Of a DNA stretch of 36,243 nt, positions 14,918 to 22,570 are shown one piece after another (within the stretch, counting starts at the first letter, position 1; the number at the start of each line of letters is the position of its first letter). The DNA lies in contig RZYM01000018.1 of the NCBI GenBank assembly GCA_009930305.1, forward strand, positions 1-36,243, written 5' to 3'. The notes beneath the pieces are model-generated. The model worked only from the letters and a program-made list of their open reading frames with translations. It did not search any database and was not told the origin of the DNA. The position numbers and the translations under genes were made by a program. This DNA comes from Bacteroidia bacterium. Its GTDB lineage: Bacteria; Bacteroidota; Bacteroidia; Bacteroidales; Paludibacteraceae.

Positions 14918-15758
14918 AGTTAATATTTTTGGTTTTTACGACTTTCCCATTTTGAATGTAAAACCACTTATTTTCAGTAACCATTCCTCCTAAAGCATTA
15001 GTTCCTTTGAATTTAGCTCTTACCACCCAAAAATCTCCCATAGGACTAACTTTTGACCATTCTAGAAACTTGATACTTGATGCATCGTTGGCAATATTTT
15101 TAACGTAATCTTTTACTATTTTGACAGATCCGTCAAGTTCACTTTGTTCAGGTTCTTTTCCAACAGCTTTGATTGTCATTTCTCTATTGTTGAAATCATA
15201 TTTGACATCTGTATATTTTTCCAAAGAGTAAAATCCTTTTTCTCCATTTTCTAAAAATTTCCTTAAACCATAAACTGAAACATTTTTGTAGTCCTCAATT
15301 ACATTATTTTCAGTAAAAATGTCTTTTAAATGCCCTTCTCTTTTGTCATATACAATTCTTTTACCAATGTTTTTACCGTATGAACCTTGTAATTCATAGA
15401 TTATTTCAATAACATCGATACTATCGATATTAACTAACCTTTTCAATTCAGTTAATTCAGTTTTACTACCTAAAGAATAGCCATTTGCGTCCATTTTTAA
15501 AACACCTAAATTTACTTTTGAAGTTATAGGGTTAGGTAGTTCCTCTTTAAATTCAGTGTTATTTGTAGCGTTTTCAGCCTCTGGTGAGTTGTCGTCTGTA
15601 GAAAAAACACCAATTAATGTAATTAAGATAATAAGTCCAATTATTGGTAAGCAACCAAATTTAAAAATCTTTTTATTTATTGATTTTCTCTTCTCTTGCC
15701 CTTCAGGGCTAAGATTTTTCCTATTTCCTGTCCAAACTTCTTTTGTTGATTTGTCCAT
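14916..15758 (-). CDS. Single-pass membrane protein of unknown function
   Basis: About 281 aa from MDKSTKEVWTGNRKN. A cytoplasmic N-terminus (~35 aa, basic) is followed by one transmembrane helix (FGCLPIIGLIILITLIGVF, ~37-56) and a large extracytoplasmic region. That region has SELTELKRLVNIDSIDVIEIIYELQGSYG- and LDGSVKIVKDYVKNI-type segments and a C-terminal beta-rich part (GDFWVVRAKFKGTNALGG, then WFYIQNGKVVKTKNIN). Longer in-frame upstream codons fall inside the attC-like element and are rejected. Family not recognised. Single-gene cassette. Confidence 0.78.
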   Translation of the reverse strand: MDKSTKEVWTGNRKNLSPEGQEKRKSINKKIFKFGCLPIIGLIILITLIGVFSTDDNSPEAENATNNTEFKEELPNPITSKVNLGVLKMDANGYSLGSKTELTELKRLVNIDSIDVIEIIYELQGSYGKNIGKRIVYDKREGHLKDIFTENNVIEDYKNVSVYGLRKFLENGEKGFYSLEKYTDVKYDFNNREMTIKAVGKEPEQSELDGSVKIVKDYVKNIANDASSIKFLEWSKVSPMGDFWVVRAKFKGTNALGGMVTENKWFYIQNGKVVKTKNIN

Positions 15759-15787
15759 AATGTTACGATTTTTGTTTTTAAAATTAT

Positions 15788-15920
15788 ACACAACGTTTTC
15801 GGGCTTTGCGTTCGGGCGGGTTTCGAAGTACAAAACTGTCAACAAGCATTGAACTTGAATAGAAGCACAAAGCTCCAAGTTTGTACGTCAGCCCGTCTGA
15901 CGCAAAACCCGTGTTAGCGG
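15788..15920. repeat. attC-like palindrome
   Basis: Boxes ACACAACG (15788-15795) and GTTAGCGG (15913-15920). Arms GGGCTTTGCGTTCGGGCGGG and CAGCCCGTCTGACGCAAAAC are complementary with short bulges. Confidence 0.75.
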
Positions 15921-15931
15921 CTGTTATTCTT

Positions 15932-16759
15932 TCATTCGTCATAGTGTCGCAGATAAACAGTTGCAATGTCAGTTGTCAGAGTTTGTAAGTCGCTGTCGCC
16001 ACCGCTGCTACCAAAGCCGTGAATTACTCCGATTATAAAGTCACAGTTGCTCTCATTGTCAAGTTTAAATTTTGAAATGCCAAAGATGTCATAGCAAACA
16101 GCTAAATATGGTCGTTTGCCTTTTATTAGAAAGTGTCTTTGCTTATTATGTTCAAGAGAAAAGGGGTTGTCAGCTAAATTAATGCTGTCGTCCATATGAT
16201 GAAACTTACGAGCAACTGCAATAATGCCATCTTTACTAATGGTCAAGGCGAGTTGGTCAGTCTTGTGTCTGCCGTCAATACCGAAGCAAACAAAAAGCTT
16301 GTCATTATACTTCTTAATCAACTTCGTTAGTTCCTTTTCCGTTTCATCAAAAATAGTCTCAGGTTGTTTATTTCTACTGTTCAAAAAGCCAGCTGGCAAA
16401 ATTAAAATGTCAGTTTCAGAAGTTAAGTGTGAGAGTATATTTGATAGTAAGTCAAATTTGTCAGAGTTGGCAATGTCATCCCAATTGTCTAAAGGAATTT
16501 GAATTAGTGCGGTGCGAATACTAATTGATTTTACTTTAGGTTTTTTTGTCTGCAAAGATTTACTACCCTCACGAATAGTAAAACCCAAAGTCGTGAGGAA
16601 ATTGTTCGTCTCGTCACCACCGTTAAATTGAGAAGGTTCAATTTCTCTACCTGTGGCAATTTTTGTCGCAATTGATAATACGTATTTGGGTGGGTAGGAC
16701 TTGTCGTTATAATAGCTGCCAACGGATGGCGGTATGGTTAGTTGCCAGTTTCGAAGCAC
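15932..16759 (-). CDS. Nitrilase-like protein with N-terminal McrA-head-like domain, 5' end fused to attC-like site
   Basis: 275 aa. Residues ~20-65 (KSYPPKYVLSIATKIATG...FNGGDETNNFLTTLGF) resemble the small head domain at the N-terminus of some McrA-type nucleases. Residues ~85-275 resemble a carbon-nitrogen hydrolase: Glu region around LILPAGFLNSRN, a RKFHHMDD lysine strand, and AVCYDIFGIS with the candidate nucleophile Cys. The first ~15 codons are translated attC-like sequence (GTTGGC box = Val-Gly) with no ribosome-binding site, so the native start has been lost or replaced. Possibly a defence effector or a decaying gene. Confidence 0.65.
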   Translation of the reverse strand: MLRNWQLTIPPSVGSYYNDKSYPPKYVLSIATKIATGREIEPSQFNGGDETNNFLTTLGFTIREGSKSLQTKKPKVKSISIRTALIQIPLDNWDDIANSDKFDLLSNILSHLTSETDILILPAGFLNSRNKQPETIFDETEKELTKLIKKYNDKLFVCFGIDGRHKTDQLALTISKDGIIAVARKFHHMDDSINLADNPFSLEHNKQRHFLIKGKRPYLAVCYDIFGISKFKLDNESNCDFIIGVIHGFGSSGGDSDLQTLTTDIATVYLRHYDE

Positions 16760-16848
16760 TTTCTTGTCAAGTTACAACTACTTTTGATACGAGCTGCGTC
16801 GCTCGATAACGCACTGACTGCCAAATGTTTTATACACGTTGTTAGCGG
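16718..16848. repeat. Hybrid attC-like element
   Basis: Boxes GCCAACGG (16718) and TTGTTAGCGG. The left arm (GGCGGTATGGTTAGTTGCC) matches the 27125 element and the right arm (TGCCAAATGTTTTATACACG) matches the 4884 element. The two arms pair poorly with each other. The shared central spacer suggests recombination between two different sites. Confidence 0.7.
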
Positions 16849-16864
16849 TTCGTGCTTTATTGTT

Positions 16865-17488
16865 TTATTGTCTCCACGCATCTTTAACAACTTGATTCTT
16901 TGAAAAGAATTTCTCACGTATTTTATTATCAACATTGTTTAATGGACAGGCAAAGTTGATACAATAAGAACAATAGTATTTTTTTAATAGAAAAAATGCT
17001 GTGCTAATTAAAACACCATATATACCTAAAAGAATATAGCTTAATAGTTCAAGTTTTAAAATTAAAAATGGTATTGGGTATGCAAAAATAATTATTGCAC
17101 CAGCTTTAAATATAATTTTTTCAGTCATGGACATTGGGCCAGGACGGTATTTCCAAAGTTTCGGAGAGCCATAATTTGCCCAACATTTTAATGATTTCAT
17201 ATTTGGTTCAGCATAATGCGGACAATGTGAACACATTACTCTTATCTCAACAAATCCAAAATATATAATAAACATTAAAATCCAAATGATAATATACAAC
17301 GGATTGTAAATGACTATTCCATAACCACCAACAATAGCCGCAGGCATAACAATGGTTATAAAGCGAACAAGCTGCTTTAAATTGAAATGACAATTTAATT
17401 CTTTTTTTACAGGGCAATCTTCACAGTCTGAATTTTTACATGTGCTTAAAGTCTGTCTTGGGTTTAAAAACATTTTATTTTTTTCCAT
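16865..17488 (-). CDS. Cys-rich multi-pass membrane protein, unknown function
   Basis: 207 aa. An N-terminal cysteine cluster (CKNSDCEDCPVKKELNC) is followed by about four transmembrane segments (FITIVMPAAIVGGYGIVIY, IIIWILMFIIYFGFVEI, AIIIFAYPIPFLILKLELL, YILLGIYGVLISTAFFLL). Two further clusters follow: CSHCPHY with CWANYGSPKLWKYRPGPM, and CSYCINFACPLN. The clusters suggest metal or iron-sulfur binding. It is 35 bp downstream of the DUF6064-like gene on the same strand and probably forms a two-gene cassette with it. Confidence 0.8.
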   Translation of the reverse strand: MEKNKMFLNPRQTLSTCKNSDCEDCPVKKELNCHFNLKQLVRFITIVMPAAIVGGYGIVIYNPLYIIIWILMFIIYFGFVEIRVMCSHCPHYAEPNMKSLKCWANYGSPKLWKYRPGPMSMTEKIIFKAGAIIIFAYPIPFLILKLELLSYILLGIYGVLISTAFFLLKKYYCSYCINFACPLNNVDNKIREKFFSKNQVVKDAWRQ

Positions 17489-17523
17489 TTGTTTGATTTT
17501 GTGTTATAGGCAAAGCTTATTTT

Positions 17524-18186
17524 TTATAGATTTGATGTTTTCAATCTTTTCCAATTCATTATTAATATTATAAATCCCAAATATCCAGCAATAGCATATG
17601 ACCAATCAAATGTTGCTCCTAATAAGGCAACCGAAGTACCTGTAAATATTGCATTAAGCGACAAAATCAAAATTAAATATTTAGGAAATGTTTTAATTGT
17701 TGATATTAATAATCCAATAACTGTAATTGTTGTCGGACATTCCATCCCAAACACAGCTATTTCCGGCCAAATATGTCCTGTAAGATATTCTATAACAGGA
17801 TATAAAAATATACCAACAAACATTAATACAAACCCAATTATCCTTATGTACAATCTATTGTCTAATTTGTAAATTTTTGATTTATCGAAAATGCTTATAA
17901 GAAAAAGGAGCCCCAAAAACAGCAGAATTAATCCACCAATTATTGCTTGTATACCCATTATTTCAGTGGTTAATAGCAAAGGAATTCCCGCATAAGAATA
18001 ACATAAAACTATAATAGATTTTAAAAATATTGTCTTTCTATAGTTTGGATTATTTAGGTTAATTATTAAAGCAATAATAAAAAGAATTCCTAATGAAATC
18101 GGGATTAACAAGCTAAATGGATAGATACCAGTATTTATCTTGATTATTGTTTCTAACATTCTTTGAACTAATTGTTGTGTTTCCAT
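17524..18186 (-). CDS. DUF6064-like multi-pass membrane protein
   Basis: 220 aa, about seven hydrophobic segments (FSLLIPISLGILFIIALII, SIIVLCYSYAGIPLLL, AIIGGLILLFLGLLFLISIF, IIGFVLMFVGIFLYPVIEYL, TITVIGLLISTI, YLILILSLNAIFTGTSVALL, AIAGYLGFIILIM). The YPVIEYLTGHIWPEIAVFGMECPTT motif in the middle fits the DUF6064 family as I recall it. Function unknown. First gene of a likely operon with 16865-17488. A second start (MLETIIK) 9 codons in is possible. Confidence 0.75.
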   Translation of the reverse strand: METQQLVQRMLETIIKINTGIYPFSLLIPISLGILFIIALIINLNNPNYRKTIFLKSIIVLCYSYAGIPLLLTTEIMGIQAIIGGLILLFLGLLFLISIFDKSKIYKLDNRLYIRIIGFVLMFVGIFLYPVIEYLTGHIWPEIAVFGMECPTTITVIGLLISTIKTFPKYLILILSLNAIFTGTSVALLGATFDWSYAIAGYLGFIILIMNWKRLKTSNL

Positions 18187-18222
18187 AAATGTACCTGAGT
18201 TATCTTATAGTTTCAACTAATA

Positions 18223-18894
18223 TCACAATTTGTCGCATTGCGCTTTTTTGTAGCATGACCGCTTGTTGGCGGTTCGTGTTTTTTTAGTTTTCTCAGTATA
18301 ATAAAATGATTTTATTTTCTCATCAAACGCTATGAACAAAAATTTAGAATCTATTCCAATATGCTGACAAGTGTCAATGGCTTTATCAAAATACAAATCT
18401 AACTCATGAAGGTCATTATCCTTTTTAATAATAAAAATCATAAGTCTCAATTCTGAATTTGCGACCAATAGCTTTTGAAAATCATATTTAATTCCACCGA
18501 ATGGAACTTTCTTAATGTCTCCTTTTCTTTCGGGATCCCATTCGCATTCAACTACTAAAGGCAATCTAATAGGCAAATATGGTTCAGTATCTTCTGTGTA
18601 CCAATGCAAATCATAGAGCCATTCTCTATTTTTAAATTTTCCTCCATTTTCTTGTCGCAAATCACTTGACAATCCATTAGAATATACCTTAAATTTTTCT
18701 TTGTTTAATAATTCCGTATCTCCAAGTTTTGATAATTTATCCTTAATTAAAGTAGTCCTTTGTGGCCTCTTTTTTGTGTCGAAATTAAAAAATGTTGATA
18801 AACAAGAGCCAATCTCCTCGACGATATATTTTGAAATTAAATCATTGAGTTTAATGTTTAAATTATCACCTGTATATGTAATCCAATTTGTCAT
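18223..18894 (-). CDS. Predicted PD-(D/E)XK-type nuclease-like cassette protein
   Basis: 223 aa, soluble. The middle (WLYDLHWYTED, then LPLVVECEWDPERKG, then GGIKYDFQKLL) places Asp, Glu-x-Glu and Lys in the order and spacing of a restriction-endonuclease-like core. Helical and strand segments follow (LRLMIFIIKKD, SKFLFIAFDE). The last ~15 residues (TANKRSCYKKAQCDKL) are translated attC-like sequence, so the native stop appears to have been lost and the frame reads through. Single-gene cassette. A nuclease or defence role is a hypothesis. Confidence 0.72.
   Translation of the reverse strand: MTNWITYTGDNLNIKLNDLISKYIVEEIGSCLSTFFNFDTKKRPQRTTLIKDKLSKLGDTELLNKEKFKVYSNGLSSDLRQENGGKFKNREWLYDLHWYTEDTEPYLPIRLPLVVECEWDPERKGDIKKVPFGGIKYDFQKLLVANSELRLMIFIIKKDNDLHELDLYFDKAIDTCQHIGIDSKFLFIAFDEKIKSFYYTEKTKKTRTANKRSCYKKAQCDKL
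18250..18270. repeat. Fragment of attC-like right arm
   Basis: GTAGCATGACCGCTTGTTGGC contains a GTTGGC box and a small ACCGC/GCGGT stem continuing to 18275. The left arm is not recognisable. Confidence 0.35.
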
Positions 18895-18957
18895 AGTCCA
18901 GTTTTATAATAATATTTCATACATATTATCAGCCCAAGTACGGTTTCTTAGCATGAC

Positions 18958-19091
18958 GCCCAACGTTGAGTATATGGTGTCGTGCGGGAATACGAAGCGA
19001 TTTCCTATCCGTCAACACAAACGCCGATGCGGGGGGTAGAACGCTTGACTTAACCACTTAAACCCCAATGTTTTATGAGCCCTTGTTAGGC
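18958..19091. repeat. attC-like element with classical boxes
   Basis: Boxes GCCCAACG (18958-18965) and GTTAGGC (19085-19091), the latter identical to the consensus integron GTTRRRY core. Arms (GAGTATATGGTGTC and CATAAAACATTGGGG on the complement) pair only loosely. The stop codon of the next gene lies inside the right box. Confidence 0.65.
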
Positions 19092-19829
19092 AAAGTTTTT
19101 TATTTTTTCCAGTCTTGTTTTAGCAAATTCATAAACATTCCGAGATTTCATCTCAACAAATGGGTCAATATTCTTATTATCCATAATTAATTGATTTACC
19201 TCTATTTCCCAAATATAGAAGCTTAATTTATTGTTTGGATTTAAAATCTTAATATAATCCATTAGTTTACTTTTATAATTTTCTAGAAATCCTAAAGTAT
19301 CGCTATCATAAAATACTTGATAAACAACAATTGCCTGTCCATTAGTATTGCAAGCCGATGCAGTTCGATGATAAAATTGATAACTTATTTGATTTAAAGA
19401 GTCATTATCATATCCATTTGAAAATGGTTTAATTAAGCTAGTCCAATAATTTAGGACTTTAATTCTATTCTCCTTGTCACCGGCGAGCTTCCAATCATCA
19501 ATTAAATCAGGTTTAATCTTAACATACTCTGTAAACTTAGCTTCAATAGCAACTTTGAAATCATTGCCTAAAATCATTAAATCTGTCATAGATGACTTGC
19601 CTGTTCCTTGTTTAGGTTTAGTCGGATATTCAAAACATAGAGTAGGTTTGTCACATTGCAAATCAAGCTTATTGAATAAGTCATTTAAGCTGTTGTTTGT
19701 ATCTTTCCAGAATTGAACTAAAGGAATGCTAGAAGTTCTAAATGAATTAATCTTAGTTCCCGAAAACTGGTCAATAATTGTGTCAAAATCGTAGGAGTTT
19801 GGTTGTCCAAATCTAAGTTCTAAATTCAT
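19086..19829 (-). CDS. Predicted PD-(D/E)XK-type protein, attI-proximal cassette of array 1
   Basis: 247 aa, soluble. SSMTDLMILGNDFKVAIEAKFTEY (about residues 79-102) has the Asp...Glu-Ala-Lys pattern of a PD-(D/E)XK nuclease core. A later AIVVYQVFYDSDTLGFLENY strand-helix and an acidic C-terminal half follow. Its TAA stop is supplied by the GCCTAAC box of its own attC-like site, a typical cassette feature. It is the first cassette after the degenerate attI at 19887, so it would be the most recently gained in array 1. Nuclease activity is inferred only. Confidence 0.75.
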   Translation of the reverse strand: MNLELRFGQPNSYDFDTIIDQFSGTKINSFRTSSIPLVQFWKDTNNSLNDLFNKLDLQCDKPTLCFEYPTKPKQGTGKSSMTDLMILGNDFKVAIEAKFTEYVKIKPDLIDDWKLAGDKENRIKVLNYWTSLIKPFSNGYDNDSLNQISYQFYHRTASACNTNGQAIVVYQVFYDSDTLGFLENYKSKLMDYIKILNPNNKLSFYIWEIEVNQLIMDNKNIDPFVEMKSRNVYEFAKTRLEKIKNFA

Positions 19830-19886
19830 ATTTTACTCAATATCAAGTTAAAGTCAACTGTTCGCGCGAGGTTTTTAAAATTTTGC

Positions 19887-19956
19887 CTAACGTCTTATTT
19901 ACGAACTCTAAATATACGAAATTCGTAAATACAATTTATATAACATTCGTTTATGA
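19887..19956. other. attI-like site, second copy (array 1)
   Basis: From AACGTCTTATTTACGAACTC onward this matches 35941-36010 almost base for base. It contains motif copies TTTACGAAC (19898), AATTCGTAAAT (19919) and AACATTCGTTTAT (19942-19954). The bases left of AACG differ (GCCT here, GCC there), as expected if a cassette joined at this point. About 125 bp of unrelated AT-rich sequence follow to 20085. Confidence 0.7.
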
Positions 19957-20085
19957 AATCAATGTAATCAATAAAATACACTGAATCACAAATGTAAAAC
20001 TAAATAATTAAAAAATCTAATTTTTCATTTAAGAATATTAAGATTCTGCTAAATTAACACTCTGCATTTTATGGGAATAAACAAT

Positions 20086-20136
20086 ATTGCCGACATTTCA
20101 AAATCAGCAATCAGAAGCCCATTGGATATGCTTTAA
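20086..20136 (+). pseudogene. Integrase 3'-end remnant
   Basis: It encodes IADISKSAIRSPLDML and stop, identical in protein to the end of the recombinase at 2-445, and the next ~35 bp after the stop also match. The rest of the gene is absent, so this array has lost its integrase. Confidence 0.9.
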
Positions 20137-20172
20137 CGAAGGGGTATCAACAAAAAAACGGTAACACATTGT

Positions 20173-20218
20173 GATATGAACCCCGAAAATTTTTTGTCTA
20201 ACTTTCGGGGTTCATATC
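20173..20218. mobile_element. IS-end hairpin (solo remnant of the IS150-type element)
   Basis: A perfect 16-bp stem, gatatgaaccccgaaa (20173-20188) with its complement (20203-20218), around attttttgtctaac. It equals the IS left-end hairpin at 481-520 read in reverse, without any IS genes. It can act as a bidirectional terminator between the integrase remnant and the AbiE pair. Confidence 0.65.
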
Positions 20219-20237
20219 AGCTACGTAAGCTGTTTAA

Positions 20238-21308
20238 TTAGTTTTGTGTCATTTTAGCTATCTCATTCCAATAAAAGAATGCTTCGATATTGGATCTTTT
20301 CAGTTTGTTGAGCTTCGTATTTAAAGGCTTATTAATGACAGCATCCCGTAACGGCTCAATGTTTTTAGGGTCAAAATGAACTACGTTTGTTACACCATTT
20401 GCCATCAACGCAGAAAGATATGCAGCTTTAGAAGCGTTGATTATGGCACTATCAATATTGTATTTTTCGCTATGAATAAAACTTTGTATTCTTTTTGTTC
20501 CAGTTTGAAGGAGTTTGAAAGTGTCTGGTTCTACCTGACCTCTCAAACATATACACAGTGAGGTTTGGAAAATATCATCAAGTACCTGAGCTATGTTTTC
20601 TGGATCGAGATTTCGGTATTGCAATTCAACGGCAGCAAATTTTTGGAATGTTTTGGTAACTACCGTTAGATCAGTGGTTACATCAAACAAAGAGGCAATA
20701 TCAAAAAGCTGCTTTATGATTTCCATTGAACAATCTTTATCTCCTTTGAAATAAGGAATACCCGTAGTGTTTGGAGCGTAAGCTGTCAATTTATCGCCCA
20801 GCATATCGGCTTTGCCTGGAACATTAACCATTACAGGTTTACCTTCTAATTTCAAGAAACGACTTTGAATAGGCAGTTGCTCAATTTCGTGATAATGAAT
20901 ATCCTCGAACAATACATCCAGTAGAATGTATTCCGTTTCGGTATTAGTAACGTAAGTTACCTGATAAAAGAATTTAGCATGTGTTTTCGGAATATTGTGT
21001 GCAGTAACCCGTTCGACTAATCTTACATCGCCAAAGCCATATTTCTGGGCATGTCTCTGTACAAATTCTTCAATGTTTGTATCTGAAGGGCAAATGATAT
21101 CAATATCAATAGAAAGTCGCTTTGCACTGTTCATGTGAAGCATTAATGCCGTACCACCTTTAAATACAAACGGGCAACCCGATAATACCAAGGATTCAAG
21201 TAGCGAAAAAGCCCTTATCGATTTTTCAATAAGTGCTATATCAGGGAATTTATTCTCGGCAGCTACCTGCATCATCCATTCTATTGTACGACTATCGGGG
21301 TGAATCAT
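20238..21308 (-). CDS. AbiEii/AbiGii-type nucleotidyltransferase toxin, second system
   Basis: 356 aa. The nucleotidyltransferase motif VFKGGTALML...RLSIDIDIICP (about residues 43-72, GG then D-x-D) identifies the AbiEii/AbiGii toxin family. KADMLGDKLTAYAPNTTGI and KQLFDIASLFD further on are the conserved Lys/Asp region. It overlaps the upstream regulator by 4 bases (ATGA). It is the cassette most distal from the attI of array 2, mirroring the AbiE pair at the far end of array 1, but its sequence is quite different, so the two are not a duplication. Confidence 0.9.
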   Translation of the reverse strand: MIHPDSRTIEWMMQVAAENKFPDIALIEKSIRAFSLLESLVLSGCPFVFKGGTALMLHMNSAKRLSIDIDIICPSDTNIEEFVQRHAQKYGFGDVRLVERVTAHNIPKTHAKFFYQVTYVTNTETEYILLDVLFEDIHYHEIEQLPIQSRFLKLEGKPVMVNVPGKADMLGDKLTAYAPNTTGIPYFKGDKDCSMEIIKQLFDIASLFDVTTDLTVVTKTFQKFAAVELQYRNLDPENIAQVLDDIFQTSLCICLRGQVEPDTFKLLQTGTKRIQSFIHSEKYNIDSAIINASKAAYLSALMANGVTNVVHFDPKNIEPLRDAVINKPLNTKLNKLKRSNIEAFFYWNEIAKMTQN

Positions 21309-22027
21309 AATTTATTGGCGTTTATGAGTTGTTCAACTTCTTCCTTTCGTCCCCGACGGGTGGCATAACGTAAGAGTTTGTTTTTATTCACATTGTGCTT
21401 TTCAAATATAGTCGTATAAACATAGTTTATCTCCGAACCCTGTAAAAATGAAAATTCCACATCACCCACAATATCTACCAGCACTTTTTCTATTGCCGGG
21501 GTGTTTATACCCTCCACCAACTGTAATGGCGATTCAGATATTAAAGGACGAATGATAATTGCATCGGAGCCGCTAATGTAACGATCGAAGTCAGTTTGAT
21601 CGGGCATTAAGAAAACTCTTAATGTACTATCGGTATTTAGTAAATTGAAAACAGATTCAGCAACTTCGCGTTCAACGTCCACATATATGAATTTTAAGTT
21701 TGGTATGTGGTGCATGTATGGCATCAGGGTCGAAGCAGACCATAAGCAATAATCAACAAAAGGAAACTGTGTTTTTATTTGCTGATTTATTTGTTTTATT
21801 CCTTCGGAGCATACAACCGAAAAATCCTTTCTTGCATCATCGGGTAATTTATAAACCCCTCTTTCAATGCGAAGCAATTGTCCTGATTTTAAAAGGCGGT
21901 TCAGTTGTTCAGAAAAAGTTCCGGGTGAGCTAATTTGATCTTCGCTCTTCAAATTGGCTATTAATTCTTTACGCGTGAACACCTTGTGTGTGAATGCGAA
22001 ATTCAATATGTCGTTCGTTGTAACCAT
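21305..22027 (-). CDS. AbiEi-like antitoxin (DUF6577-type)
   Basis: About 240 aa from MVTTNDILNFAFTHKVFTRK. I prefer this ATG because the longer frame would run through the operator. Winged helix at residues ~1-65 (GTFSEQLNRLLKSGQLLRIERGVYKLP), then a DUF6577-like body (DYCLWSASTLMPYMHHIPNLKFIYVDVER). Such proteins pair with AbiEii-like toxins as antitoxin and repressor. The promoter has a perfect inverted repeat just upstream. Confidence 0.82.
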   Translation of the reverse strand: MVTTNDILNFAFTHKVFTRKELIANLKSEDQISSPGTFSEQLNRLLKSGQLLRIERGVYKLPDDARKDFSVVCSEGIKQINQQIKTQFPFVDYCLWSASTLMPYMHHIPNLKFIYVDVEREVAESVFNLLNTDSTLRVFLMPDQTDFDRYISGSDAIIIRPLISESPLQLVEGINTPAIEKVLVDIVGDVEFSFLQGSEINYVYTTIFEKHNVNKNKLLRYATRRGRKEEVEQLINANKL

Positions 22028-22044
22028 ATAGCATAATATGAGGG

Positions 22045-22097
22045 CAAATATATCACATTTTTGGCAATAAACAATTGTGATTGCCAAAAATGTGATA
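22045..22097 (-). promoter_or_regulatory. Promoter with perfect 18-bp inverted-repeat operator
   Basis: Arms tatcacatttttggcaat (22051-22068) and its exact complement (22080-22097) flank an 11-bp spacer. The minus-strand -7 element TATATTTG (22045-22052) overlaps one arm, and a TTG -33 sits 19 bp upstream inside the loop. A repressor bound here would block RNA polymerase, as expected for toxin-antitoxin autoregulation. Confidence 0.8.
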
Positions 22098-22131
22098 ATA
22101 ATTTATTTAGAAAAATTTATAGGGTTGAATA

Positions 22132-22298
22132 TCAATGTTTTTTATACTTATCGTGTACAAAATGATTAATTAACCCATTGACGGCAAAGCGTTTTATGTG
22201 TTTTTCAGCGGTTTTGTCGGGAATACCTAATTTGTTTGCAATGGTCAAATAATCTTTCCGGCAGAACTCCAAATGAGTTTGGGTTTTGCGCTCGTTGT
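22132..22298 (-). pseudogene. C-terminal remnant of a DUF3987-like (mobile-element primase-type) protein
   Basis: The minus frame ends HLEFCRKDYLTIANKLGIP, then DKTAEKHIKRFAVNGLI and YKKH stop. This winged-helix tail resembles the C-terminus of DUF3987-type proteins found on Bacteroidota mobile elements. It is cut off exactly where repeat RB begins (22299). Confidence 0.55.
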
Positions 22299-22535
22299 CA
22301 CGATAATTGTAGCGGAGGAACGCTTAATAAATGTGTTTACACCTTTAAAGTTCAAGCTGTCATTCTGAAAATCATTTAGAAAATCACATCTCTTGGCCAC
22401 TTCGGCAATTTATCGGCGAACATATCTTTGACAGACTAATGATAGTCGCTATGTCGTTTATTAAACTTGCCCATGAGCTCGAAAAACGAACTTCACCCGC
22501 TATTGCCTATGAGACATTGTTGTGTGTAGTTGTTT
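22299..22535. repeat. Long attC-like repeat RB, copy 2
   Basis: Same length (237 bp) and about 95% identical to 14681-14917. It follows the membrane-protein gene 22571-23413 on the minus strand. Confidence 0.75.
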
Positions 22536-22570
22536 TTCTATTTTAAAGTTTCAGCATAAATTATAATCAT

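Noticed and set aside
16738..16935. Minus-strand 65-aa ORF across the 16718 palindrome
   Set aside because: Translated repeat sequence overlapping a real gene; not a protein gene.
20173..20218. Second intact IS copy
   Set aside because: Only the paired ends remain, with no transposase sequence.
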